64,000 nucleotides of DNA from Streptomyces sp. 71268 (GTDB taxonomy: Bacteria > Actinomycetota > Actinomycetes > Streptomycetales > Streptomycetaceae), in the NCBI RefSeq assembly GCF_029392895.1, contig NZ_CP114200.1, forward strand, positions 5,177,001-5,241,000. Reading direction: 5' to 3'. Position numbers and translations under genes: made by a program. The first letter of the stretch is position 1. Each line of letters starts with the position of its first letter. This document shows positions 1-9,302 of this stretch, piece by piece. Under the pieces are notes generated by a model. That model did not search any database. It saw only the letters and a program-made list of their open reading frames with translations, and was not told the origin of the DNA.

Positions 1-1243
1 GGTCGCACGTCTGGCGCGAGGACTTGGTCAGCGCGTCGTCCGTGCAGGTGTAGTAGTCGCTGTACACGAGCTGGAAGGTGTACGTCGCGATGACGATGGC
101 CAGCGCGATGCCGCCGGTCACCACGCCACTGATGGCCGCCGTCGACTGCTGCCGCGAGCCGTTGCCGTTCTTCGGCGCGGGCAGCGGCGCCGAGGTGGCG
201 TCGGGTGCCGGCGGCGGGGCGTCCACGGCCGCCGCCGCGGGCTCCGGCCGGCGCTGCTTGGCCCGCAGCGCGCTGACGCCCCAGTACAGCGCCAGCGCGC
301 CGAGCAGCAGGGCGATCTCCGGCAGGCTGAACAGGGCGAAGAAGAACGCCCACATGCCGGACAGCAGCGAGTAGCGGGCGCGCCGCTGGGCCGGGTCGGT
401 GGGATCCCAGCGGGCGCCGCCCTTGCCCTTCTGACCGTTCTGGTTGCCCTGGTCACCCTGGCCGCGCTGGGCCGCGGGCCGGCCGCCGCTCGGGCTCGCG
501 CCGAAGCCGCCACCGCTGCTGCGGTCCGGCTGCCGGCTGCTCCACTGGTTGCCCCACGCCGGCGGCCGCTCCTCCTCGCCCTGGCCCTGCCCCTGGCCCT
601 GCTGTGAGCCCTGGTCCGGGCCGGACTGCTGGCCGTGGCCCTGGCCATGGCTCTGGCCCTGACCCATGCCCTGGGGTGGCGCGCCGCCCTGGTCCCCGGG
701 GCGCGGGCCCCAACCCGGTGCCGCGCCCGGGCCGGTCGGGGGCCGCTGGCCGCCGTCCTGCTGGCCGTGGCCGGTGGGCTGGTCGCTGGCCGCAGGACCC
801 CAGCGGGCCCAGCGGTCGCGCTTGCCGCGCTGTCCCGCGCCGGCGCTCGACCCGCCCGGCGCCGGCGGGCCGCCGGGCGCGGCGGGCCAGGCCGGCGGCT
901 GCTGGCCCGGCTGCGCTGGCGGCTGCGCCGGCGCGTGCGGCTCACCGGCCGCGCCGGAGCCGCCGCCATGCTCCCCGTCGGCGCCGGGGCGCGCGTCGCC
1001 GGCGCCCCGCTCCCGCGAACCCTGTGGGTCCTGAGCCTCCTGCGAGCCGTGCGCGTCCCGAGGCTCCTGTGACTTCCGTGAGTCCTGCGGGTCGGGCGCG
1101 CCCTGCGGGTCCGAGGGGTCGCCCTGCGGGCCCGACGCGGGCCCAGTGGCGGGGTCGCTGGGGCCGTCGCCGGGGGAAGCGGGCGACGAGGGCCGCCCGT
1201 CGCGCAGCAGCGGCAGCACGCGTGGCGTGTCGACGTACCTCAT
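1..1243 (-). CDS. Low-complexity membrane protein, C-terminus beyond window
   Basis: Function not recognised. The frame is open from an ATG at 1243 to the window edge without a stop, so about 414 residues are visible and the C-terminus is missing. Residues 1 to about 285 are disordered-looking and rich in Gly, Gln, Pro, Asp and Ser, including a Gln/Gly-rich stretch around 190-225. Then come a hydrophobic segment at about 288-315 (Phe/Leu-rich), a Pro/Ala linker, and a second hydrophobic segment at about 368-392. A short Cys-containing tail (YTCTDDALTKSSRQTC) follows. This looks like a cytoplasmic or extracellular low-complexity arm attached to a two-pass membrane hairpin, as in many short streptomycete membrane proteins. 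It is transcribed away from purN. The reading is supported by codon bias, because overlapping frames give only Arg/Ala-rich nonsense. Confidence 0.7.
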   Translation of the reverse strand, partial: MRYVDTPRVLPLLRDGRPSSPASPGDGPSDPATGPASGPQGDPSDPQGAPDPQDSRKSQEPRDAHGSQEAQDPQGSRERGAGDARPGADGEHGGGSGAAGEPHAPAQPPAQPGQQPPAWPAAPGGPPAPGGSSAGAGQRGKRDRWARWGPAASDQPTGHGQQDGGQRPPTGPGAAPGWGPRPGDQGGAPPQGMGQGQSHGQGHGQQSGPDQGSQQGQGQGQGEEERPPAWGNQWSSRQPDRSSGGGFGASPSGGRPAAQRGQGDQGNQNGQKGKGGARWDPTDPAQRRARYSLLSGMWAFFFALFSLPEIALLLGALALYWGVSALRAKQRRPEPAAAAVDAPPPAPDATSAPLPAPKNGNGSRQQSTAAISGVVTGGIALAIVIATYTFQLVYSDYYTCTDDALTKSSRQTCD

Positions 1244-1995
1244 CGCGACCCCCCCGGCACGGAGGGAAGACAGTGGGAAGTGGAGCGCCGCGCGGCGGTA
1301 TGGGTCCGGCATGTGGAGTGTGTCTTCCCCTTGTGTCGTCGTCCCGCGGGCCGGGCCTGGTGGCCCGGCTGGCGCCGTCCGGCCTGGGCGCAGACGGGAC
1401 TGTGGTTCCCACGTCGTCAGCGAATCCCCCGGTCCGTCCGCTCGACCCCGCCCCCTGGCGACCCTTCTTCCTGACGGGTCCCCCGGTGGGTTCCCGGTGG
1501 TTTTCCCGGGCCTCCGGGGCGGTTTCTCCGGCTTTCCCAGCGCATTCGCAGTCCAGACGCTACCTCTCGTGCGCGCCCCCGTCCCGTGGGGGCCGTTGCG
1601 TGTGCCGGTATCGTTGCCGACGGTCGGCCGCTTCGTAGAGTTCCCTGGAATTCCGCGTTCCGCGATCTCGTACGACCGTACAAAGCCCGGCCGCGGCGGA
1701 ATGTCCAGGTCAACCGCCGTGCCGGCGCCTGGCAACCGCATACCGCTCCACCGCGTCCGGCGCGCCCGCTCCGGTCGCCCGTCCGTTCCGCCCCGTCCGT
1801 CCCGCCGATACCGCTCGTTCCGACCGTCCGACCCGACCCGGGTCGGGGGAGCGCGCCGCCCGCCGTGGCATCGGCCCGCACCACCCGTACGACCAGCGCA
1901 CCACCCCGCACGGCCCGCACCACTCGCACCACCCGCGTGAGGAACCCCGCATGCGCGTGCGGCGCCCGTGCGCGCACCACGAGAAAGAGACCGCC
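1244..1995. other. Long divergent intergenic region upstream of purN
   Basis: About 750 bp separates the divergent membrane-protein gene from purN. I see no convincing gene on either strand; the long open frames here lack Streptomyces codon bias. It is noticeably less G-rich around 1480-1700 and contains a 16-bp self-complementary palindrome (CCCGACCCGGGTCGGG, 1832-1847). Direct copies of CGCACCAC occur just before purN (about 1878-1940). The purine operon promoter should lie here, but I cannot place it with confidence. Confidence 0.5.
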
Positions 1996-2766
1996 GTGGC
2001 CTCCCCGCCCCCCTCCGCGCCCTCCACCGCATCGGCGGGTGCCGAGCGCGCGCCCGTCCCCGCCGACCCGTCCCGGGCGCGCGGCACCGCAGCCGCCGGC
2101 GAGCGCCCCGGCACCGTGGCCGTCGCCCCGCGCGGGCCCGGCGAGCCCCCCGCCCGGCTGGTCGTGCTGGTCTCCGGGTCGGGGACGAACCTGCAGGCCC
2201 TGCTCGACGCCATCGCCGCCGACCCGGACGGGTACGGCGCCAGCGTGGTCGCCGTCGGCGCCGACCGCACCGGCATCGCCGGCCTGGAGCGGGCCGAGCG
2301 GGCCGGGATCGCGACGTTCGTGTGCCGGGTCGGGGCGTACGGAACGCGCGCCGAGTGGGACCGGGCGCTGACCGAGGCGACCGCCGCGTACGAGCCCGAC
2401 CTGGTCGTCTCGGCGGGGTTCATGAAGATCGTGGGCCCGGAGTTCCTGGCCCGCTTCGGGGGGCGGATCGTCAACACGCACCCCGCGCTGCTGCCGAGCT
2501 TCCCGGGCGCCCACGGCGTGCGGGACGCGCTCGCGTACGGCGCGAAGGTCACCGGCTGCACCGTCCACTTCGTCGACGACGGGGTCGACACCGGTCCGAT
2601 CATCGCCCAGGGCGTGGTCGAGGTCCGGGACGCGGACGAGGAAGACGGGGGGGCCGCTCTGCACGAGCGGATTAAGGAAGTCGAGCGCAGGCTGCTCGTC
2701 GATGTCGTGGGGCGTCTGGCCCGACACGGCTACCGCATTGAGGGACGAAAGGTAAGAATCCCGTGA
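1996..2766 (+). CDS. purN: Phosphoribosylglycinamide formyltransferase (GART)
   Basis: Transfers a formyl group from 10-formyl-tetrahydrofolate to GAR in de novo purine synthesis; cytosolic. The family motifs are clear: [15 protein letters not shown] at the phosphate-binding loop, GFMKIVG, then [15 protein letters not shown] and [11 protein letters not shown], which carry the catalytic Asn, His and Asp. I prefer the GTG start at 1996, preceded by GAGAAAGAG. An upstream in-frame ATG at 1951 would only add 15 arginine-rich residues. The first about 55 residues are a Pro/Ala-rich extension not needed for the fold. The stop overlaps the purH start by 4 bp (GTGA), so the two are translationally coupled. 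Confidence 0.95.
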   Translation: MASPPPSAPSTASAGAERAPVPADPSRARGTAAAGERPGTVAVAPRGPGEPPARLVVLVSGSGTNLQALLDAIAADPDGYGASVVAVGADRTGIAGLERAERAGIATFVCRVGAYGTRAEWDRALTEATAAYEPDLVVSAGFMKIVGPEFLARFGGRIVNTHPALLPSFPGAHGVRDALAYGAKVTGCTVHFVDDGVDTGPIIAQGVVEVRDADEEDGGAALHERIKEVERRLLVDVVGRLARHGYRIEGRKVRIP

Positions 2767-4328
2767 CCGTCGAAGGTACGAAGCGGCCCATCCGCCGCGC
2801 GCTGGTCAGCGTCTACGACAAGAGTGGGCTCGAGGAGCTGGCGCTCGGCCTGCACGCCGCGGGCGTCCAGCTCGTCTCGACCGGCTCGACGGCCGGGAAG
2901 ATCGCCGCGGCCGGGGTGCCGGTGACCAGGGTCGAGGAGCTGACCGGGTTCCCGGAGTGCCTGGACGGCCGGGTCAAGACCCTGCACCCGCGCGTGCACG
3001 CGGGCATCCTCGCCGACCAGCGTCTTGAGGCGCACCGCGAGCAGCTCGCCGAGCTGGGCGTGGAGCCGTTCGAGCTGGTGATCGTGAACCTGTACCCGTT
3101 CGAGGAGACCGTGGCCTCGGGCGCGGACCCGGACGCGTGCGTGGAGCAGATCGACATCGGCGGGCCCTCCATGGTCCGCGCCGCCGCCAAGAACCATCCG
3201 TCGGTGGCCGTGGTCGTCAACCCCGACCGCTACCCGCAGGTGCTCACCGCCGTGGCCGACGGTGGTTTCGACCTCGACCACCGCAAGCGGCTGGCCGCCG
3301 AGGCGTTCCACCACACCGCCGCGTACGACACGGCCGTCGCCTCCTGGTTCGCCGCCGACTACGTCGGGGACGGCGAGGAGTTCCCCGGCTTCGTCGGCGC
3401 CACCTACGAGCGCAAGAACGTGCTGCGCTACGGCGAGAACCCGCACCAGGCCGCGGCCCTCTACACCGCGGGCGACGGGGGCCTGGCCGAGGCCGAGCAG
3501 CTGCACGGCAAGGAGATGTCGTACAACAACTACGTCGACACCGACGCCGCGCGCCGCGCCGCCTACGACCACGGCGCCGACCAGGCGTGCGTGGCCATCA
3601 TCAAGCACGCCAACCCGTGTGGCATCGCGGTCGGCGCGGACGTCGCCGAGGCGCACCGCAAGGCGCACGCCTGCGACCCGCTGTCCGCCTTCGGCGGCGT
3701 GATCGCGGTCAACCAGCCGGTCTCGCGCGCCATGGCCGAGCAGGTCGCCGACATCTTCACCGAGGTCATCATCGCCCCGGACTACGAGGAGGGCGCCGTC
3801 GAGGCGCTCGCCAAGAAGAAGAACATCCGGGTGCTGCGCTGCCCGCAGGCCCCCGCCGCGCGGGTGGAGTTCCGCCCGATCGACGGCGGTGGCCTGGCCC
3901 AGGCCAAGGACGCCTTCCAGGCCGAGGGCGACGACCCGGCGAACTGGACCCTGGCCACCGGCGAGGCGCTGGACGCGGCCGGGCTCGCCGAGCTGGCGTT
4001 CGCCTGGCGCGCCTGCCGCGCGGTCAAGTCCAACGCGATCCTGCTGGCCAAGGACGGCGCCACGGTCGGCGTCGGCATGGGCCAGGTCAACCGGGTGGAC
4101 TCGGCGCGCCTCGCGGTGCAGCGCGCGGGCGAGGAGCGGGCGCGGGGCGCGTACGCCGCCTCCGACGCGTTCTTCCCCTTCCCTGACGGCCTCGAGGTGC
4201 TGACCGAGGCCGGCGTCAGGGCCGTGGTGCAGCCCGGCGGTTCGGTCCGCGACGAGCAGGTCGTCGAGGCCGCGAAGGCGGCCGGCGTGACCATGTACTT
4301 CACGGGCACGCGCCACTTCTTCCACTGA
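2763..4328 (+). CDS. purH: Bifunctional AICAR transformylase / IMP cyclohydrolase
   Basis: Catalyses the last two steps of IMP synthesis. The N-terminal MGS-like cyclohydrolase domain (about residues 10-150) has [32 protein letters not shown] and the [15 protein letters not shown] signature. The larger C-terminal transformylase domain includes [22 protein letters not shown] and [10 protein letters not shown], and it ends in [10 protein letters not shown] as usual. Length (521 aa) is normal. Starts with GTG inside the purN stop and is followed by a strong hairpin, so purN-purH form a short operon. Confidence 0.97.
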   Translation: MTVEGTKRPIRRALVSVYDKSGLEELALGLHAAGVQLVSTGSTAGKIAAAGVPVTRVEELTGFPECLDGRVKTLHPRVHAGILADQRLEAHREQLAELGVEPFELVIVNLYPFEETVASGADPDACVEQIDIGGPSMVRAAAKNHPSVAVVVNPDRYPQVLTAVADGGFDLDHRKRLAAEAFHHTAAYDTAVASWFAADYVGDGEEFPGFVGATYERKNVLRYGENPHQAAALYTAGDGGLAEAEQLHGKEMSYNNYVDTDAARRAAYDHGADQACVAIIKHANPCGIAVGADVAEAHRKAHACDPLSAFGGVIAVNQPVSRAMAEQVADIFTEVIIAPDYEEGAVEALAKKKNIRVLRCPQAPAARVEFRPIDGGGLAQAKDAFQAEGDDPANWTLATGEALDAAGLAELAFAWRACRAVKSNAILLAKDGATVGVGMGQVNRVDSARLAVQRAGEERARGAYAASDAFFPFPDGLEVLTEAGVRAVVQPGGSVRDEQVVEAAKAAGVTMYFTGTRHFFH

Positions 4329-4352
4329 GCCCACTCTGAGCTCAGCCTGAGC

Positions 4353-4385
4353 CCACCGGTCCCGCCACCCCGGCGGGGCCGGTGG
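4353..4385 (+). terminator. Rho-independent-type hairpin after purH
   Basis: Fourteen-bp stem CCACCGGTCCCGCC / GGCGGGGCCGGTGG with one T-G wobble and a 5-nt loop, 25 bp after the purH stop. There is no U-tract, as is usual in Streptomyces. It separates purNH from folD. Confidence 0.7.
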
Positions 4386-4489
4386 CCCAGCCGTTCCCCC
4401 CACCCGTACGGGGCCGCACCCCCGGGGCCAGGTCAGCGCCGACCGGCCCGGGAGCGCGCCGATCTCCGCTTATCCAGGAGGATGGGTCC

Positions 4490-5353
4490 ATGACCGCCCA
4501 GATTCTCGATGGCAAGGCCACCGCCGCCGCGATCAAGTCCGCTCTCAAAACCCGCGTGGAGGCGCTCCAGGCCAAGGGCGTGCAGCCCGGCCTCGGCACC
4601 CTGCTGGTGGGCGACGACCCGGGCAGCACCTGGTACGTGGCCGGCAAGCACCGCGACTGCGCGCAGGTGGGTATCGCCTCCATCCGGCGCGAACTGCCGG
4701 ACACCGCGACGCAGGAGGAGATCGAGGCGGTCGTCCGCGAGCTGAACGAGGACCCCGAGTGCACGGGTTACATCGTGCAGTTGCCGCTCCCCAAGGGCAT
4801 CGACACCAACCGGGTCCTGGAGCTGATGGACCCGGCCAAGGACGCCGACGGGCTGCACCCGATGAGCCTGGGCCGCCTCGTCCTCGGTGAGCCGGGGCCG
4901 CTGCCGTGCACCCCGTACGGCATCATCCAGTTGCTGCGCCACCACGACGTGGCCATCGACGGGGCGCACGTCGTCGTCGTGGGCCGTGGCATCACCGTCG
5001 GCCGCTCGATCGGCCTGCTGCTGACCCGCAAGTCGGAGAACGCGACCGTCACCCTGTGCCACACCGGCACCCGCGACCTGCCGGCCGCCCTGCGCCAGGC
5101 CGACATCATCGTGGCCGCCGCGGGCGTGGGGCACCTGATCAAGCCGGAGTACGTCAAGCCGGGCGCCGCGGTGCTCGACGTGGGCATCAGCCGGGACGGC
5201 GAAGGCAAGATCGTCGGCGATGTGGACCCCGGCGTCGCCGAGGTCGCCGGCTGGCTCTCGCCCAACCCCGGTGGCGTCGGCCCGATGACCCGGGCCCAAC
5301 TCCTCGTCAACGTCGTCGAGGCCGCCGAGCGCGCGGCGCGGACGCAGGGCTGA
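4490..5353 (+). CDS. folD: Methylenetetrahydrofolate dehydrogenase/cyclohydrolase
   Basis: Bifunctional NADP-dependent 5,10-methylene-THF dehydrogenase and methenyl-THF cyclohydrolase. It supplies 10-formyl-THF, the cosubstrate of PurN and PurH. The ATG at 4490 has CAGGAGGATGG upstream; the long open frame before it is not coding. Visible motifs are the [14 protein letters not shown] helix with the catalytic Lys, [28 protein letters not shown], and the Rossmann segment [17 protein letters not shown]. It ends in the conserved [14 protein letters not shown] segment. Normal length (287 aa). Confidence 0.96.
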   Translation: MTAQILDGKATAAAIKSALKTRVEALQAKGVQPGLGTLLVGDDPGSTWYVAGKHRDCAQVGIASIRRELPDTATQEEIEAVVRELNEDPECTGYIVQLPLPKGIDTNRVLELMDPAKDADGLHPMSLGRLVLGEPGPLPCTPYGIIQLLRHHDVAIDGAHVVVVGRGITVGRSIGLLLTRKSENATVTLCHTGTRDLPAALRQADIIVAAAGVGHLIKPEYVKPGAAVLDVGISRDGEGKIVGDVDPGVAEVAGWLSPNPGGVGPMTRAQLLVNVVEAAERAARTQG

Positions 5354-5360
5354 CCCCGGC

Positions 5361-5383
5361 CCCGGGTGCCGCCGGCACCCGGG
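5361..5383 (+). terminator. Hairpin after folD
   Basis: Ten-bp perfect stem CCCGGGTGCC / GGCACCCGGG with a 3-nt loop, immediately after folD and about 55 bp before the next gene. It could be a terminator or an intra-operon attenuating hairpin. Confidence 0.5.
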
Positions 5384-5439
5384 CTGCCCGTGGGTCACGA
5401 GAATTCCAGAGCAAGGGGGCGACCAGCCATGAGCCAGCC

Positions 5440-5937
5440 ATGAGTGCGCACGCGGGCGGCGAGGGCGGCCTGGCCGCCGCGGCGGCCGGAGCGGCGGCGC
5501 AGCACGGGCCGCGAGCGGGAACGCGGGCCCAGCGCCACTCCGGACCCGGGCGCGGCTCGCGCAGATTCCCGCGCATCACCCGGGACACGGCTCGCCCGGA
5601 GGGCGGCGGCCGGGCGGCGAGCGGACAGGCGCCCGCGCCGGCGCGCCAGTGGCCGCTGCTCACGGTGATGAGCGGCGTCGCCGCCGGGCTGCTGGTCGTC
5701 GCGCTCGACGCGCAGCGCGCCGGCACCCTGGTGGTCGGCTTCTCGCTGCTCCTCGGGGCGCTGCTGCGCTGGCTGTTGCCGTCGGTGGGGATGCTGGCGG
5801 TCCGCTCGCGCTTCACCGACATGGTGACGTACGGGCTGCTCGGGTCCCTGATCGTGGTGCTGTCGATGATGACGCAGCCGGACCCGTGGCTGGAGATCCC
5901 GTTCCTGGAGGACCTGATGGAGTTCACGGTCCGCTGA
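5440..5937 (+). CDS. DUF3017 family membrane protein
   Basis: A 165-aa protein that usually follows folD in Streptomyces; function unknown. Residues 1-65 are Ala/Gly/Arg-rich and end in RRFPRITRDTARPEGGGRA. Three hydrophobic segments follow (about 70-90, 93-115 and 130-150), matching the three-helix DUF3017 family. The start ATG at 5440 overlaps the stop of a four-codon open frame that begins at the ATG at 5429. That upstream ATG has the better-placed GGGGGCG ribosome site, so translation may be by re-initiation, or the true N-terminus may be misread. Confidence 0.8.
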   Translation: MSAHAGGEGGLAAAAAGAAAQHGPRAGTRAQRHSGPGRGSRRFPRITRDTARPEGGGRAASGQAPAPARQWPLLTVMSGVAAGLLVVALDAQRAGTLVVGFSLLLGALLRWLLPSVGMLAVRSRFTDMVTYGLLGSLIVVLSMMTQPDPWLEIPFLEDLMEFTVR

Positions 5938-6004
5938 GCCGGGTTCCGCGCGCCGGCCGGTCGGCTCGGCCGGTCGGCTGCGCGGCGCGCGGGCACGACA
6001 TGAC

Positions 6005-6043
6005 GGCGGCTCGTCCTCCACCCCCGTGGGAGGACGAGCCGCC
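6005..6043 (+). terminator. Strong hairpin after the DUF3017 gene
   Basis: Perfect 15-bp stem GGCGGCTCGTCCTCC / GGAGGACGAGCCGCC around a 9-nt loop, about 67 bp past the DUF3017 stop. Probably ends the folD transcript. Confidence 0.75.
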
Positions 6044-6489
6044 GCTCGCTGCGTCCGGGCCCACGTCCTCCGGTGCTTCAGAAGTGACGGCCACTGTCGC
6101 GCGGTATTGCAGTGTCGCGCTGGTGTCGTGGTATCACGCTGGTGTCGCACTGGAGCGCGGATTGTTTCCCGGCTCGCGTTTCGAACTGTGTACGAGCATC
6201 GCCGCGGGGGACGCCGTGGATCAAGCGCGGGGTGTGGCCTGTGGCGCGGAAGTGACTGTTCCGGTACCACGTCGCGGTTACGCAACGAGACCGCTGCGAA
6301 CACGTCCCCTCCGACCTGGCCGCCGCCCGCCCGGCGGCGAGTGGACCGACGGCGGGGTGCGACGAGCGAGCCGGTCGCCACGCTCGCCGAGGTCGCCGGG
6401 GCGGGCGACGCGACGGAACGCGGTCCCGTGGTGCGTCCCGTATGCGGGAAACTGTCATCCTTGGGTACGGCCTGCGGTCAGCGGATCTG

Positions 6490-6529
6490 ACGGTCGGATG
6501 AACGTACGGTCGGCAGGTCGCACGGTCGG
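6490..6529 (+). repeat. Three 8-bp direct repeats with 16-bp period
   Basis: ACGGTCGG occurs at 6490, 6506 and 6522, each exactly 16 bp from the next, about 115-155 bp before the XRE start codon. The spacing suggests an operator for a multimeric regulator; the bound protein is unknown. Confidence 0.5.
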
Positions 6530-6644
6530 TGTGGTGCTGACCGGGCCGCGGGCGTCGTCGGGCGCCCGCCGGAGCCGGGCGCACGGATGGGCCCGATGAC
6601 GACGTCGTACGAATCGAATGAGGAAGTAGGGGGGCGGGGGGACG

Positions 6645-8993
6645 ATGCCTCGCTGGAGAGAGCTTCCGGAGGAACTCGATCCGCGCGTGCGGGACTTCAC
6701 CGAGCGGCTGCGCGAGCTGGTCGAGCGCGCCGGGCTGAGCGCGAGCGCGGTCGCGGAGCGCACCGGCTACGAGCGGGCCGCGTGGGGGCGCTTCCTCGGC
6801 GGCAGGGCGCTGCCGCCGCGCGACGCCGTGACGGCGCTGGCCGAGGCGGCCGGAGCCGACGTGGACGAGCTGGACGCGCTGCGGGACGCGGCGGAGCACG
6901 CGTCGCGCGGTGCGGAGTCGCGGCACGACCGCGCGTCGACACCACCCCGTGGCGCCCCCGTGCGCCCCGCGCTCGCGCCGGTAGCGCTGCGCGCCGGAGC
7001 GGGCGCCAAGGCCCCGGCGCGGGCCGAGCTGGAGGAACGCCGAGCTGGGGAGCTGGACGGTTCGGCGCGTACGGACACGAGCGAGCCGGCCGGCACGGCC
7101 GACGGCGCCCCGGGTGCCGGGCGGCTTACGGCGGCGGCGCCGGCCGCGTCGAACGGGCGCACCCCGCCACGGGCTTGGCCGGTCCTCGACCGGGAGCGCG
7201 CGCTCGGCAACGGCGGGCCCACCGCCGCGCTGGTCCGCCGCCCGGCGGCGCGGCGCGCCCCGGCGGGGGAGCGGGCCGTCGCGGGTCGGCAGGCGGTCAC
7301 CGGCGACGAGGCCGTGGCCGACGGCAGGTCGGCGGACGGCCAACAGGCCGGCGGCCGGTCGCTGCCCGACCGGGGCCAGCGGGCCCTGCCGCAGCCACGG
7401 GCGCCGCGATCCGAGCCCCGCCGACCGGCAGCCAAGCGCTCGCTCCTGACGGCCCGCAAGGCGCTGACCCGCAAGGCGGCGTCGAACGCGGAACCCACCG
7501 CGAGCGGGCCGGCGCCCGAGGGGCCGGACCTGCCCGGAAGGCCGTTCGCGGACGCCGCAGACGCGGACGCCGCGGTCGACCCATCCGGCGCGGCCTCCGC
7601 GGCCGCAGCGCCGAAGGCCGCGCGGCGCGCGGGTGCGGGTGCGGGTGCGGGTGCGGACGAGCTGGCCTTGCCGGCGGACACGATCGAGGCGCGGCGGGCG
7701 GCCGACCTGCTCGCGGCGATGCTCAAGGCACGGGACGCGGCGCGCGCGAAGAGCACGGCCGACGAGGACGCCGGGCCGTCCGACGCCACGCCCGACGAGG
7801 CGGCGGCGACGGGTCAGGCGAAGGCGGGCCAAGCGGCGACGGGCCAGGCGGAGACGGGTCCGACGACGGCTCCGGAGAAGGAACCCGGGGAGACGAACGC
7901 GACGGACGCGGCGGACGTGGCGGACGTGGCGGAGGCGGGGCCGGTGGCCGAGCCCGACGACGCCTCCCCGCAGGGGGCGACCACCGAAGCGGGGCCGCCG
8001 AAGCCCGCGGTGCGGGGCGACGCGCCGGGGCCCGCCGTTCGAGCTGGTGCGGGGAAGCCGAAGGCCGGCGCCGGCGCGGGGCGGGCGAAGGGCCCCGCCG
8101 GGGCGCGGCCGGCCTCAAGGACGACCGAGGCGGCCAAGCCAGCGGACGCGGCGGACGAGGCCGCGCGGCCCGCGCCCCGGCTGGCCTGGCCACGGGCGCT
8201 CGCGACGCCGACGCCGGGCCAGGGCGCGCCGCCGCGCACACCCACGGGCCCCGCGTCACGGGCCGGCGCTGGCGCGCGCCCGGCGCGCCAGTCGTGGGCG
8301 CACGAGCCGGCGGGGGCCGACGAGCCTGGGGCGCCGGCGCGGAGCCTGGTGCTGTCTGCCCCGGTCCCGGCCGCCGCCCCTGCCACCGGCGCCAGTGCCC
8401 GTACCGGTGCGGAGCCCGCGCCGCGAGGCGGGCCCGGGGCGCCGGCGAAGCCTGTCGCGGACGGCGGGGCGGTTCCGACCGGAGCGGTGGGCGGGCGCTG
8501 GCACCGGCTGGGCATGTTCGCCGCGGGAGTGGTGGGCACCCTGCTCGTGGTCGCGGCGGTGATGCTCGTCTTCGACGTCCGGTTCGGGGACGGCGAGTCG
8601 AAACGGTCCGCCCCGACGACGACGCCCAGCGCACCGCTGCCGGAGGGCGTCCGATGCACCGGCGCGGCCTGCGGCGGCAAGGACCCCGAGGCGATGGGCT
8701 GCGGCGGTACGCACGCGAAGACCGCCACCGACGCCATGGTGGGCGGCGTGTACGTGGAGGTCCGCTACAGCAAGGTGTGCGGCGCCGCCTGGGCCCGTAT
8801 CGCCCAGGCGGCACCCGGCGACGAGGTGCGCGTACGGGGCGGGGCCTCGGACGCGGAACGCGGCCAGGAGCGGCGCCGGACCGCGAACGCCGACGGTGAC
8901 GCGTACACCGCCATGGTGCCCGTGCGGTCCGCGAAGCTGGCCACGGCGTGTGTCACACGGACGACGGGAGAAACCGGGTGCACCAGCTCGTGA
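6645..8993 (+). CDS. Membrane-anchored XRE-type HTH protein with C-terminal DUF2690
   Basis: A 782-aa modular protein. Residues 1 to about 75 form an XRE-like helix-turn-helix (AGLSASAVAERTGYERAAWGRFLGGRALPP). Roughly residues 90-615 are a very long Ala/Pro/Gly/Arg-rich low-complexity linker. A single membrane helix follows at about 618-640 (GMFAAGVVGTLLVVAAVMLV). The C-terminal about 110 residues are a Cys-containing DUF2690 domain (CTGAACGGKDPEAMGCGG ... VCGAAWARI) predicted to be outside the cell. This layout suggests a cytoplasmic DNA- or protein-binding head coupled to an extracytoplasmic domain, in the manner of RodZ-like or one-component membrane regulators. The start has a GGGGGGCGGGGGG tract upstream. 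It sits between folD and mdh, as in relatives I recall. The linker is unusually long. Confidence 0.85.
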   Translation: MPRWRELPEELDPRVRDFTERLRELVERAGLSASAVAERTGYERAAWGRFLGGRALPPRDAVTALAEAAGADVDELDALRDAAEHASRGAESRHDRASTPPRGAPVRPALAPVALRAGAGAKAPARAELEERRAGELDGSARTDTSEPAGTADGAPGAGRLTAAAPAASNGRTPPRAWPVLDRERALGNGGPTAALVRRPAARRAPAGERAVAGRQAVTGDEAVADGRSADGQQAGGRSLPDRGQRALPQPRAPRSEPRRPAAKRSLLTARKALTRKAASNAEPTASGPAPEGPDLPGRPFADAADADAAVDPSGAASAAAAPKAARRAGAGAGAGADELALPADTIEARRAADLLAAMLKARDAARAKSTADEDAGPSDATPDEAAATGQAKAGQAATGQAETGPTTAPEKEPGETNATDAADVADVAEAGPVAEPDDASPQGATTEAGPPKPAVRGDAPGPAVRAGAGKPKAGAGAGRAKGPAGARPASRTTEAAKPADAADEAARPAPRLAWPRALATPTPGQGAPPRTPTGPASRAGAGARPARQSWAHEPAGADEPGAPARSLVLSAPVPAAAPATGASARTGAEPAPRGGPGAPAKPVADGGAVPTGAVGGRWHRLGMFAAGVVGTLLVVAAVMLVFDVRFGDGESKRSAPTTTPSAPLPEGVRCTGAACGGKDPEAMGCGGTHAKTATDAMVGGVYVEVRYSKVCGAAWARIAQAAPGDEVRVRGGASDAERGQERRRTANADGDAYTAMVPVRSAKLATACVTRTTGETGCTSS

Positions 8994-9037
8994 CGCGACG
9001 TCAGCGGCGGGTGCCGGTACGGGCGTAGCGGCTTCGC

Positions 9038-9066
9038 CGGCCGGGCGGTCAAGGATCGCCCGGCCG
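9038..9066 (+). terminator. Hairpin after the XRE gene
   Basis: Perfect 10-bp stem CGGCCGGGCG / CGCCCGGCCG with a 9-nt loop, 45 bp after the stop codon. Confidence 0.6.
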
Positions 9067-9277
9067 TACGCGGGGCGCGCCCGAGCGGTGCGAAAGCGCC
9101 GCCGGCACGGCCCGGGCGCCGGCGCCCGGGCAGGGGGAGCGGCGGGGGTGCGGGGGTGGGCACGATCGCCCGGGTGCGGGGAAGGTTGACGGCGTCTTGA
9201 CAGAGCGTCACTTCCGACGGCCTATTTTGCCCTGTTCTGTTGGTGAATTGCGTAGGGCGAGTGACCGTTCGGTGATA

Positions 9278-9302
9278 GTGCGCATCGCGGGGGCATGCGC
9301 AC
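9278..9302. promoter_or_regulatory. Inverted repeat upstream of mdh
   Basis: GTGCGCAT and ATGCGCAC are perfect inverted copies with a 9-bp spacer, in one of the few AT-richer parts of the region. It is a candidate operator about 680 bp before mdh; target and protein are unknown. Confidence 0.35.

Larger units (their letters stand above)
5938..6644. other. Gene-free region with terminator and repeat arrays upstream of the XRE gene
   Basis: About 700 bp without a convincing gene. It holds a strong hairpin (6005-6043), a cluster of GTGTC/GTATC-type direct repeats (about 6093-6152), and three ACGGTCGG copies spaced exactly 16 bp apart (6490, 6506, 6522). A purine-rich ribosome-binding tract lies just before 6645. 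The repeat arrays suggest regulation of the downstream helix-turn-helix gene, but this is inference. Confidence 0.5.

Noticed and set aside
1417..2727. Minus-strand open frame opposite purN
   Set aside because: Wrong codon bias; purN on the other strand has complete family motifs.
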